Origin: Gracilibacillus salinarum
Lineage (GTDB): Bacteria > Bacillota > Bacilli > Bacillales > Amphibacillaceae
Direction: 5' to 3'
NCBI RefSeq assembly: GCF_022919575.1
Contig: NZ_CP095071.1
Span: 1,798,001-1,862,000, forward strand
Length of the DNA stretch: 64,000 bases
In this document: in pieces, positions 52,619-60,059 of the stretch
Layout: each line of letters starts with the position of its first letter
Numbering within the stretch: the first letter of the stretch is position 1
The notes under the pieces: generated by a model
Told to the model about the DNA's origin: nothing
What the model saw: the letters and a program-made list of their open reading frames with translations, nothing else
The model's database searches: none
Position numbers and translations under genes: made by a program

Positions 52619-54418
52619 TTACGTGTACGAGCTCCCTTCTTCAAATGGAATCTTCATCACCATCCGTGTCCCTCGGTCTTTCTCTGACTCCATCTCCAAC
52701 CGGTAGCGATATCCGTACAACAAGCGAATCCGCTGAGCGACATTGATCAATCCAACACTTGTCTCATCACTATCCACCTTATTGTTCCGTATTCGCTCAC
52801 TAAGAGTAGTTAATGTCTCTGCGTCCATTCCCTGCCCATTATCCGTAACTTCGATATGCAAGAATTCTGCCTCTTTATCAATGCGGACCCTGATAATACC
52901 GTTCTTCTTCGTATGCTTCAAACCATGAATCACAGCATTTTCGACAATGGGCTGAACCAGCAGCTTCGGAATCCGTGCATGTTTCGCTTCCTCACTGACC
53001 GAAATCTCCTTATCAAATCTGCCGACAAAGCGATATTGCTGAATCCGCATATAATTGTGGATATGTTCAATTTCTTCTGCCACCATTACTTTTCTGTTAA
53101 GGCCCACCGCCGTATATTTAAACAGATCGGCTAATGACTCCGCCAGAACAGCTACTTCCTCAACCCCTTTGACCCGGCTGGAAGACTTCATGACATTTAG
53201 CGTGTTATAAAGAAAATGCGGATTAATTTGCGATTGCAGAGCGGAAATCTTGGCATTCTTCTCCGCAATGCTTGATTGATAGACTTCCGTAATTAACTTG
53301 TTAATACTGTCGAGCATACTGTTGTACACCCTTATTAAGACATTCAGCTCTTCATTGTTCGTCAGATCCATCCTGTCCGCTAAATCCCCACTCTCCACTC
53401 TTTCCATCTTTTTGCGCAAAAGGATCAGCGGTTTTGACAGACTGTATGATAAAGAATACGAGATAATCGCAATGATCAATATCGTGATCAGACCGCTTCC
53501 CACCATAAAAAGCAGGATTTGGTTTCGTTCCGAAATAATAAAATGATTATCAACCAGCAACAGACTTTGCCATCCGGTAAAAGCCGAGCTGTTACTGGCA
53601 GACAGATAGGATCTGTCATTCCAAGTTAATGTCCAATTTTGCGCTAAATCATTGGTTGCATTGGGAAGATTTATATGCAGCGTGTCTCCAATTGCTTCCC
53701 TTTCCTGATCATAAATGACCTGATTCTCGTCTGTTAAGACAAATACGTGCAAGTATTCTTCCAATTCTTCGAGCTTATCCAACTCTAATAACTTATCAAA
53801 TACATTTACATTAATATCGATCTTCAGCGAGCCAATTTTATTTCTTCTCGGTATGCCGTAGATATGTCGTACGAAGGAAACCACTTGTTTCTCTTCTTTT
53901 GAAATTGTTACTTGCCTGGTCGGCAAAAGCAAAAACGCATCCTTTTTCAGCCCATCTAATTGCGCCATCCATTGCGGATCAGCTTCCCGATATTGCAGCT
54001 CCATCCCGCTCCCTTCCTGATAGGTAAAAGCTGTCTTATCAGTCGTATAAATCGTCACCCCCTCAATATCTTCATTCGGATAAATTTGATTAAAAATCTT
54101 CGGATACAGATCTTTTCGATTATCGATATCGTTGGTGACCTCCTCTGTATCGTAATGTTCCAGCATGTCCTGGACATAAGGGTCAGTAAAAATAGCTAAC
54201 GATACCCGGTCGATATCTTCAAAATATAAGTCGATGGTTTTGCTGAATTGCGTAGACAGGATATTGGAAAGGGAATGCGTATTTTTCTTCATATTATCCA
54301 CATTAAATAGAAAAATGGCGGTTCCGATGATGATAATCACAATGATGAACGCGCTGGCGAAGGCAAGAAACATTTTTGTTTTGAAGGTGAACGATTGGAT
54401 TCGGATTGGGAATTTCAT
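52619..54418 (-). CDS. YesM-type sensor histidine kinase (second)
   Basis: The product is 599 residues from ATG 54418 behind TTGGGGGATCAA. Two transmembrane helices (about 15-38 and 295-315) bracket a Cache-like extracellular sensor. HAMP follows (about 320-370), then His_kinase with SALQSQINPHFLYNTLNVMK and HATPase_c with VENAVIHGLKHTKK, DNGQGMDAETL and GLINVAQRIR. It pairs with the adjacent YesN and should respond to the sugar imported by the neighbouring transporter. Confidence 0.93.
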   Translation of the reverse strand: MKFPIRIQSFTFKTKMFLAFASAFIIVIIIIGTAIFLFNVDNMKKNTHSLSNILSTQFSKTIDLYFEDIDRVSLAIFTDPYVQDMLEHYDTEEVTNDIDNRKDLYPKIFNQIYPNEDIEGVTIYTTDKTAFTYQEGSGMELQYREADPQWMAQLDGLKKDAFLLLPTRQVTISKEEKQVVSFVRHIYGIPRRNKIGSLKIDINVNVFDKLLELDKLEELEEYLHVFVLTDENQVIYDQEREAIGDTLHINLPNATNDLAQNWTLTWNDRSYLSASNSSAFTGWQSLLLVDNHFIISERNQILLFMVGSGLITILIIAIISYSLSYSLSKPLILLRKKMERVESGDLADRMDLTNNEELNVLIRVYNSMLDSINKLITEVYQSSIAEKNAKISALQSQINPHFLYNTLNVMKSSSRVKGVEEVAVLAESLADLFKYTAVGLNRKVMVAEEIEHIHNYMRIQQYRFVGRFDKEISVSEEAKHARIPKLLVQPIVENAVIHGLKHTKKNGIIRVRIDKEAEFLHIEVTDNGQGMDAETLTTLSERIRNNKVDSDETSVGLINVAQRIRLLYGYRYRLEMESEKDRGTRMVMKIPFEEGSSYT

Positions 54419-54485
54419 TTGATCCCCCAAGTTAAGATTTAGTCTGTCAACACGCGCAATAAGTCCCCCTCCCTAGAGATTATTT

Positions 54486-54500
54486 TTAAGCGCTTACAAA
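54486..54500. promoter_or_regulatory. putative cre (CcpA) box upstream of the second YesM gene
   Basis: TTGTAAGCGCTTAAAA on the minus strand has a symmetric TAAGCGCTTA core and fits the cre pattern except at the last C. It lies about 70 bases upstream of the kinase start. Confidence 0.5.
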
Positions 54501-54654
54501 AATAATAAAACGATTTGTTAAATCAATCAAACAATTGCTTTACTATGTTGCAACAAACCGTTTCATTTTTTTCAAAAAAACAGGAATACTAATAGAGGGA
54601 CACACAGCTCCAAAGCGTCTCTTTTTCCCATCAGGAACTGACGTGGTACAATAA

Positions 54655-54795
54655 TGTGAGACTTTGATCAGTGGGGGTTTTTACACCCATTGATCATTAG
54701 CGAAACTTATCAGGGTGTTAGCGTCTGTTTACTCCCACTTAGCTTCTTTGTGAACTCGATGCTTAAAGTGGGAGTCGTACAGACGGTTAATAAAT
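54655..54795 (-). mobile_element. structured TTTAT-flanked element, copy 3
   Basis: The minus strand begins TTTATTAACCGTCTGTACGA and ends CTGATCAAAGTCTCACATTA plus T. The inner stem is CGTCTGT with ACAGACG, where copies 1 and 2 have CGTCCGT with ACGGACG, a compensatory change. The conserved segment CTGATAAGTTTCGCTA is present. It lies in the divergent gap between the kinase and SDR genes. The rest of the gap 54431-54868 contains the phrase CAGGAACTGACGTGG shared with the block at 24820. Confidence 0.85.
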
Positions 54796-54868
54796 ATGAT
54801 TCTAACAGGTATGGAGTTTATTCCTTAAGGTTTCAGATATAAGTATGAATAGAAGAAGGAGTGCACGT

Positions 54869-55615
54869 ATGCCAAATCTAAACAATCAAGTCATTCTTGT
54901 CACCGGTGCTAATCGCGGACAGGGAAAGGCTATTGCGCAGCACCTTGCCAGCTTAGGAGCTATGGTAGTGGTTGGTGCTCGAAATTATGATGCAGCGAAC
55001 GAAGTAGCAAAGCTAATAGGAGAAGATCATGCTTTCCCGGTTCAGTTGGATGTGACCAACGAAGCAGACTGGAACGCAGCAGTTGAGAAGATTATCCATA
55101 CATTCGATCGGCTGGATGCATTAGTCAATAATGCCGGAGCTCTCAAACGCAAAACCTTCAGAGAGACAACGGTCGATGATTATCAACAGTTGATTAATGT
55201 GAACCAGCTTGGTGTGTTCATGGGCATGCAAGCTGTTATTCCACAAATGGAAAAGCAGCAAAAAGGCTCAATCATTAACAACGTATCGGTTTCTGCATTT
55301 GCTCCGATCAGCCATTCCTCAGCTTATGCTGCAACAAAATCATCAGTCGTTGCAATGTCCAAAGCCGCAGCTATTGAACTTGGTCCAACGGGAATTCGCG
55401 TCAACATGGTCCATCCAGGTGGTATTAAAACCGACATGGTCAGCCAAGATGAAAGTGTTCCCGAGTATTACAATACCGTTCCACTGCGACGTATCGGACA
55501 ACCAGTTGAAATTGCTAAAGTAGTAGCCTTCCTCGCCTCCGATGAGAGCTCTTATTGCACAGGCTCTGAGATTGTCGTGGATGGCGGAATGACGCTTGGG
55601 ACAGCGGATGAGTAG
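54869..55615 (+). CDS. short-chain dehydrogenase/reductase
   Basis: The product is 248 residues from ATG 54869, behind AGAAGGAGTGCACGT; the frame open from 54845 lacks a site. The cofactor loop is [15 protein letters not shown] (T-G-x3-G-x-G), followed by LVNNAG. The catalytic Ser is in [15 protein letters not shown], with Tyr and Lys in [10 protein letters not shown]. The ending [20 protein letters not shown] is typical of FabG-like and sugar-alcohol SDRs. The substrate cannot be told. It is monocistronic. Confidence 0.92.
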   Translation: MPNLNNQVILVTGANRGQGKAIAQHLASLGAMVVVGARNYDAANEVAKLIGEDHAFPVQLDVTNEADWNAAVEKIIHTFDRLDALVNNAGALKRKTFRETTVDDYQQLINVNQLGVFMGMQAVIPQMEKQQKGSIINNVSVSAFAPISHSSAYAATKSSVVAMSKAAAIELGPTGIRVNMVHPGGIKTDMVSQDESVPEYYNTVPLRRIGQPVEIAKVVAFLASDESSYCTGSEIVVDGGMTLGTADE

Positions 55616-55814
55616 CAAGTCTGCTTAATAGAGGTTATGAATGGGGCACGAGGGTTTTCCTTGTGTCTTGTTTTTTTGACTTGTGGATTGAGGGGATCTC
55701 TTGGGATGGGGAATGATTATCTTATTTATGGCATTGTTTTGTGCTACATGGGTTCAAAGCTGCTTAGTGATGGTATCTATTCAGTAGCAATTGCGATTTT
55801 CAATTCTTTTGTTT

Positions 55815-56045
55815 TTCATAGCCCGCTTTGATCGAATGACACTCGCTTTCGTTCATTTCCACACTTTTACAGCTCGCTTTGGTCGAATGACACTCGCTTT
55901 CGTTCATTTCTCCACTTTTCGCAGCTCGCTTTGGTCGAATGACACTCGCTTTCGTTCATTTCTCCACTTTTTACAGCTCGCTTTGATCGAATGACACTCG
56001 CTTTCGTTCATTCCTCCACTTTTCGCAGCCCGCTTTGATCGAATG
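55815..56045. repeat. 52-bp tandem repeat array D (about 4.5 copies)
   Basis: GCCCGCTTTG or GCTCGCTTTG begins at 55821, 55872, 55924, 55976 and 56028, spaced 51, 52, 52 and 52. The unit continues GTCGAATGACACTCGCTTTC, then GTTCATTTCTCCACTTTTCG. It contains the inverted pair AATGA...TCATT. It lies between the convergent SDR and HTH genes. Apart from CCACTTTT shared with array A, it is unrelated to arrays B and C. Confidence 0.92.
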
Positions 56046-56204
56046 AGCTCTTCTTTTATGAAACTACATCATAAGGAAATGAAATAACTAAATTGTTCAT
56101 GTAAAGCAATAGCATTTTTTCATGAATCGCTTTCTCTGTTTATATTCAAAAATAATTCCACTTTAAAATCCCCCTCTATCATTCTAAACAGGAAACACCG
56201 TATC

Positions 56205-56447
56205 TTATTTATTTCTGTATCGTAAATCTTTATCCAACTTATCAAGATGATCACGCTTAAACGCTTCAATATCTTCTCGTAAATACACTGTATTTCTCCC
56301 AGCTGCAACAATCGGTATAATTTTTCCTGCATTTACATACTGATTTAATCTTGATCTGCTGATATCCAACAATTCCAATACCTGATTAGAAAATATAATA
56401 TGATTAGCAATCTCTTCTCTACATTGATCACGTTTTTCTTTATCCAT
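56205..56447 (-). CDS. excisionase-type helix-turn-helix DNA-binding protein
   Basis: The product is 80 residues. Its middle holds NQVLELLDISRSRLNQYVNA, a MerR-like HTH_17 helix-turn-helix, followed by the wing GKIIPIVAAGRNTVYLREDI and a Lys/Asp-rich tail. Such proteins act as excisionases or small regulators, but no integrase or phage gene is near. It is monocistronic; AAAGGTGATTTC precedes the ATG. It is transcribed away from the matrix genes. Confidence 0.78.
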   Translation of the reverse strand: MDKEKRDQCREEIANHIIFSNQVLELLDISRSRLNQYVNAGKIIPIVAAGRNTVYLREDIEAFKRDHLDKLDKDLRYRNK

Positions 56448-56726
56448 GAAATCACCTTTCTTTTACATAATTTAACTGATAACTCTGCCTGTTACAACTT
56501 TGTAAAACATCATCGATAGTTCATAATTCCCTTAGATAACTTGAAAATAATCCTTCCGTTTCAGAGTAACACACACTCCCAGTACATCAGGTAAAAAATT
56601 TTAATACCCTTCAAGCCTAGAGATATCGTTTTGCTTATACAATTCATAAACGCATCGTTCGCTTTAAAGAATATACATTTAAAAATAAACGAAAAACAAT
56701 GAAATACTACGAAATCAAGAGAGAAT

Positions 56727-56826
56727 GTTCTTTAAAACGATCGAATCGGTCCGTTTTGACCCTTTTTTGTACTTTGAATAATTGATATTTAGAGGTAAAA
56801 TACAAATTGTGTTCTTAATAAAGAAC
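56727..56826 (+). promoter_or_regulatory. matrix-operon promoter region with SinR-like boxes
   Basis: GTTCTTT occurs at 56727-56733. The palindrome GTTCTTAATAAAGAAC spans 56811-56826, giving GTTCTTT on the minus strand (56826-56820). B. subtilis SinR recognises GTTCTYT at the tapA and eps promoters. A candidate promoter lies between the boxes: TTGACC at 56756-56761 and an AT-rich -10 around 56778-56784. The start codon of the CalY gene is 20 bases past the palindrome. The rest of 56448-56725 shows no gene. Confidence 0.6.
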
Positions 56827-56845
56827 AAAACAAGGAGGAGAAAAG

Positions 56846-57469
56846 ATGACAATTAAAAAGAAATTAGGTATGGGCGTTGTTACAGCTGCACTAGGTTTAG
56901 CATTGGTAGGCGGAGGTACATATGCATATTTTAACGATACAGAAGTTTCCGCTAATACGTTCGCAGCAGGTACATTGGATCTGACATTGGATCCACAGGT
57001 AATCTTTGATGTAGATAATTTAAAACCAGGAGATTATATGCTTCGCTCCTTCGAATTACAAAACACTGGATCCTTAGATATTGCAAGTGTCCTGTTAGAT
57101 ACTTCCTACAGTGTGACAGACGTTGATAACAATAATGGCGGTGAAGATTTAGGAGATCATTATGTAGTCAAATTCCTGAAAAATGAAGGGCATCCTGAAG
57201 GCTGGCTTGATAATGACGAATATACAGTCATTTACGAAAAATCTTTATCTGAGCTTTCAACAATGACACCAGATGATTTAGCTGTAGAATTGGAAGATTT
57301 CTTATGGTGGGATTATGAGCAAGATGGTATCCCAGCAGGAGGAACAGATTATTTGAGTGTGAAAATTGAATTCAAAGACAACGGTCAAGATCAAAACATC
57401 TTCCAAGGCGATTCTTTAGAACTTAACTGGACATTCACAGCTGAACAAGAAGAAGGCGAAGAAAGATAA
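56846..57469 (+). CDS. CalY/TasA-family matrix fibre protein (camelysin-like)
   Basis: The product is 207 residues and the probable biofilm fibre subunit. The signal peptide KLGMGVVTAALGLALVGGGT ends at TYAYFNDTE, the SipW-type cleavage region, and is followed by NTFAAGTLDLTLDP and the TasA strands NLKPGDYMLRSFELQNTGSL. The acidic composition is usual for the family. ACAAGGAGGAGAAAAG precedes the ATG. It has its own terminator before the following tapA-like operon, and it is first in the locus, whereas tasA is last in B. subtilis. Confidence 0.9.
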   Translation: MTIKKKLGMGVVTAALGLALVGGGTYAYFNDTEVSANTFAAGTLDLTLDPQVIFDVDNLKPGDYMLRSFELQNTGSLDIASVLLDTSYSVTDVDNNNGGEDLGDHYVVKFLKNEGHPEGWLDNDEYTVIYEKSLSELSTMTPDDLAVELEDFLWWDYEQDGIPAGGTDYLSVKIEFKDNGQDQNIFQGDSLELNWTFTAEQEEGEER

Positions 57470-57471
57470 CA

Positions 57472-57504
57472 TAGAAAAGGGTGGGCTTGTCTCACCTTTT
57501 TCTA
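57472..57504 (+). terminator. terminator of the CalY-like gene
   Basis: TAGAAAAGGGTG pairs with CACCTTTTTCTA (one wobble) around a short loop and is followed by T-rich sequence. It starts just past the stop codon, so the CalY transcript can end before the tapA-like gene. Confidence 0.75.
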
Positions 57505-57540
57505 TCCTTTATTTATTACCGTGAATACATAACACAATTA

Positions 57541-57695
57541 TCACGGTGCTAACTGTCTGTAAGACTCCCTCTTCAAGCTTTGAGTATCACAAAAAAGCTA
57601 AGTAGGAGGAAACAGACGCTAACACCCTGATAAGTTTCGCTAATGATCATTGGAGGCCAACCCCCCCAATGATCAAAGTCTCACTTTATCTATTA
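57541..57695 (+). mobile_element. structured TTTAT-flanked element, copy 4 (opposite orientation)
   Basis: Read on the plus strand, it begins CACGGTGCTAACTGTCTGTA and ends AATGATCAAAGTCTCACTTT plus AT. The inner stem is CTGTCTGT with ACAGACG, matching copy 3. The terminal hairpin TGATCATTGG/CCAATGATCA differs from the CAATCAGTGGG/CCCACTGATTG of copies 1 and 2 with pairing preserved. It lies between the CalY terminator and the tapA-like gene. Confidence 0.85.
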
Positions 57696-57733
57696 ACGAT
57701 AATAAATAAACTTTTCAAAATGGAGGAATCGAT

Positions 57734-58627
57734 ATGAGAAGTTCAAGAATGGTAACATACAGAAAAAATCATAGAAAAAAATCCCCTCTCCTACAACTAG
57801 TGATCATTTTATACGCCGTCATCCTATCTTTGTCACAGCTCACCTCCCCCACCAGTTCCATGTTCAGCAACACCAAAGAGGTTAGTTTCACCATGCCGAG
57901 TGGAACTTGGTGGGATGGTAGCGAATTACTATTTACACCAAGTGAGAATCAAACTGTAAACGATAGTTGCCTCCCAACAACCTTCTCAGTAGATATACAG
58001 AATAACGGGTTCAGTATGACCAATGCTACCCAATACGAGATTTTCTACATAGAGGACGGCAATCCAAAAGATGGGAGCAAAATTGCTGAGGATACACTTG
58101 AGCTACTGGAAGCTAATGAAGTGACAACGATCTCACATGAGGCAACAATTACAGGATTTTATATCGTAAAGGTCTTTCAACAACCGGATTATGCCGGTGA
58201 ATCAGAAAAAATAATCTGGAGCGAAGTATTCGAAGTATCATGCCCTTCTGAACCGACAGAAACGGAATCGGAAGAAGAAGTAACACCAGATGCGGAAGAA
58301 ACAGTGCAGGAACCGGAAAAAGAAGAGGCAGTAAATACCGCACCTCCGGAAACGCCGGATGAACCAGTAGAAGAGCCAGTTCAAGAAGAAGATAAAGAAG
58401 CACCAACAGAAGAAGCTGATAAAGAGGCCAATTCGAATCCAGAAGAAACATTACCTCCAGCCAATGAAAGTCAAGAGCCTGAAACGAAAGAAGAGGTAAA
58501 AGAAAAAGCAGAGACAGAGCAAAAAACAAAAGAACCCGAAACAGCTACCGAGAAAGAACAGCAACAAAGTCAATCAGAAGATGCACCATCATCCAAAACT
58601 GAATCTCAAGAAGGTGAAACGAAATGA
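57734..58627 (+). CDS. TapA-like matrix assembly/anchoring protein
   Basis: The product is 297 residues. An N-terminal signal/anchor (about 19-40) is followed by a beta-sandwich domain to about 172 that matches the TapA region (SPTSSMFSNTKEVSFTMPSG, TTFSVDIQNNGFSMTNATQY, two Cys likely paired). The C-terminal 120 residues are a low-complexity tail of Glu, Pro, Thr and Lys. TapA nucleates and attaches TasA fibres. ATGGAGGAATCGAT precedes the ATG. The stop overlaps the sipW start by four bases. Confidence 0.85.
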   Translation: MRSSRMVTYRKNHRKKSPLLQLVIILYAVILSLSQLTSPTSSMFSNTKEVSFTMPSGTWWDGSELLFTPSENQTVNDSCLPTTFSVDIQNNGFSMTNATQYEIFYIEDGNPKDGSKIAEDTLELLEANEVTTISHEATITGFYIVKVFQQPDYAGESEKIIWSEVFEVSCPSEPTETESEEEVTPDAEETVQEPEKEEAVNTAPPETPDEPVEEPVQEEDKEAPTEEADKEANSNPEETLPPANESQEPETKEEVKEKAETEQKTKEPETATEKEQQQSQSEDAPSSKTESQEGETK

Positions 58628-59220
58628 CAAATAAAATTTTTAAACAAGTTAGAAAATGGCTAAGTTTTCTTATTACGGTTGTGCTTTTTGTTTCGTTAGT
58701 ATTTACGGTATTTATCACGATTTCCACCAAAGCATCCGGTGGGGAACCGGAAGTGATGGGATATCAGCTAAAAGCAGTCTTATCTGGATCGATGGAACCC
58801 GATATCCAAACAGGCTCCATCATCGCAGTTAAACCTGGTGGTGATATGACAAGATTTCAAGAAGGGGACGTCATCACCTTCTTAAATGAAAATGAAACGT
58901 TAATTACCCACCGCGTTTCCGACGTCATTCAGAGTGGCGAACATGTGATGTATGAAACAAAAGGGGACAATAATAATGCCGTAGATCCAGCAACCGTTCT
59001 ATCAGACAACGTAGTGGCGGAGTATGAGGGATTCACTATCCCTTATCTCGGTTATGTCGTCACTTTCGCAAATTCGCAAGCAGGCAGCGCTATGCTGTTA
59101 ATCTTACCTGGCATTCTATTAATCGGATATGCAGCTTTCACCATTTGGCAAGCACTATCCCAGATCGAACTAAAAAAACCTGCTGAATCAAAGGCACAGG
59201 AAGCAGTTGAACAGAAGTAA
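58624..59220 (+). CDS. sipW: signal peptidase I SipW (ER-type)
   Basis: The product is 198 residues and processes TasA- and TapA-type precursors. A membrane helix (about 15-37) precedes the catalytic domain. The nucleophile is Ser56 in VLSGSMEP and the base is His96 in LITHRVSDV, the Ser-His pair and 40-residue spacing typical of SipW rather than the Ser-Lys of ordinary type I peptidases. A second helix lies at about 150-175. The position between TapA-like and TasA-like genes matches the tapA-sipW-tasA operon. Confidence 0.95.
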   Translation: MTNKIFKQVRKWLSFLITVVLFVSLVFTVFITISTKASGGEPEVMGYQLKAVLSGSMEPDIQTGSIIAVKPGGDMTRFQEGDVITFLNENETLITHRVSDVIQSGEHVMYETKGDNNNAVDPATVLSDNVVAEYEGFTIPYLGYVVTFANSQAGSAMLLILPGILLIGYAAFTIWQALSQIELKKPAESKAQEAVEQK

Positions 59221-59257
59221 CAACACAGCTGCTCCTTGCTTAATAAAAAGGTGGTGT

Positions 59258-59893
59258 ATGATATTGACCAAGCCGAAACTCTTTTATTCTATATTCCTGC
59301 TGTTTTTCTTATTCTCTGTTCCCATCGTGCAGGCGACCACAAGTCAAAACCTGATAAACCTCGATGGAACTTTAAATGAAAATGGTAAGTTATTTGATCT
59401 TAGTAACCTGAAGCCCGGAGATTGGGCCGATCGTGAAATTACTATCAGCAATCAAGTCGATCACGATATAACCTATACAATCGACATTCAATATCTAGAC
59501 GGTTCGGAAGCGTTCTACAATCAATTGTCACTGAAGATAACACATGCGGATGGTATTTTATTTGATGACCAGCTAGCCAATTTTTCATTACTATCGGATT
59601 TAACTTTACCACCAGATAGCACCGACAACTTAGCGTTTAGCTTAACATTCCCTCCTGAATCAGGAAATGAATTTCAAGGGTTAATGACAAATGCAGAAAT
59701 TATCATTACAGCTTTTGATGATACAGAAACTGAAACATCTTCCTTTGCCGTAGCCACTGATAGTGATGATGGCGCAGCATTACCGAGTACGGCAACAAAT
59801 ATTATTAATCTTGTAATAATAGGCGCGTTTCTTCTATTATTGGGACAGTTGTGCTTACTTTATACCAAATGGAATAAGCGTGTGAAAGAATAG
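59258..59893 (+). CDS. TasA-like protein with LPSTA sorting-signal-like C-terminus
   Basis: The product is 211 residues from ATG 59258, behind AAAAAGGTGGTGT; the frame open from 59207 overlaps sipW and has no site. A signal peptide (FLLFFLFSVPIVQA) is followed by a TasA-type domain (LFDLSNLKPGDWADREITIS, ITYTIDIQYLDGSEAFYNQL). The C-terminus has LPSTA, a hydrophobic helix and the basic tail KWNKRVKE, the three parts of a sortase signal. It may tether the fibre to the cell wall. No sortase gene is in the window. Confidence 0.82.
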   Translation: MILTKPKLFYSIFLLFFLFSVPIVQATTSQNLINLDGTLNENGKLFDLSNLKPGDWADREITISNQVDHDITYTIDIQYLDGSEAFYNQLSLKITHADGILFDDQLANFSLLSDLTLPPDSTDNLAFSLTFPPESGNEFQGLMTNAEIIITAFDDTETETSSFAVATDSDDGAALPSTATNIINLVIIGAFLLLLGQLCLLYTKWNKRVKE

Positions 59894-59917
59894 GGACTCC
59901 TATTCTTTTTTCTTTTG
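59887..59917 (+). terminator. terminator of the tapA-sipW-tasA-like operon
   Basis: AGAATAGG pairs with CCTATTCT around GACT and is followed by a T run. The stem overlaps the stop codon of the last gene. Confidence 0.85.
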
Positions 59918-59966
59918 ATCTACTCTTTAATTATCAAGAAACACTCTCTATAACTCGAGAACACAA

Positions 59967-60021
59967 GGATGGCTCTCTTGTCACATTTTCAGCAATTAAA
60001 AATGAATCAAGAGAGCCATCC
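59967..60021. terminator. long stem-loop serving the minus-strand sulfatase operon
   Basis: GGATGGCTCTCTTG pairs perfectly with CAAGAGAGCCATCC across a 27-base loop. It lies about 40 bases past the sulfatase stop. Only short T runs flank it, so it may be a terminator or an mRNA 3' stabiliser. Confidence 0.6.
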
Positions 60022-60059
60022 GGTTTTCCAACATTATTATTTGAATAAAACTTGATTTT

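Noticed and set aside
55637..55831. 64-codon plus-strand ORF after the SDR gene
   Set aside because: No ribosome site, and it runs into the 52-bp array D.
56205..56447. Excisionase of an integrated element
   Set aside because: No integrase, attachment-site repeat or phage gene is near; the HTH_17 fold also serves stand-alone regulators.
58149..58529. 126-codon minus-strand leucine-rich ORF
   Set aside because: It is the antisense of the Glu/Pro-rich tail of the TapA-like gene.
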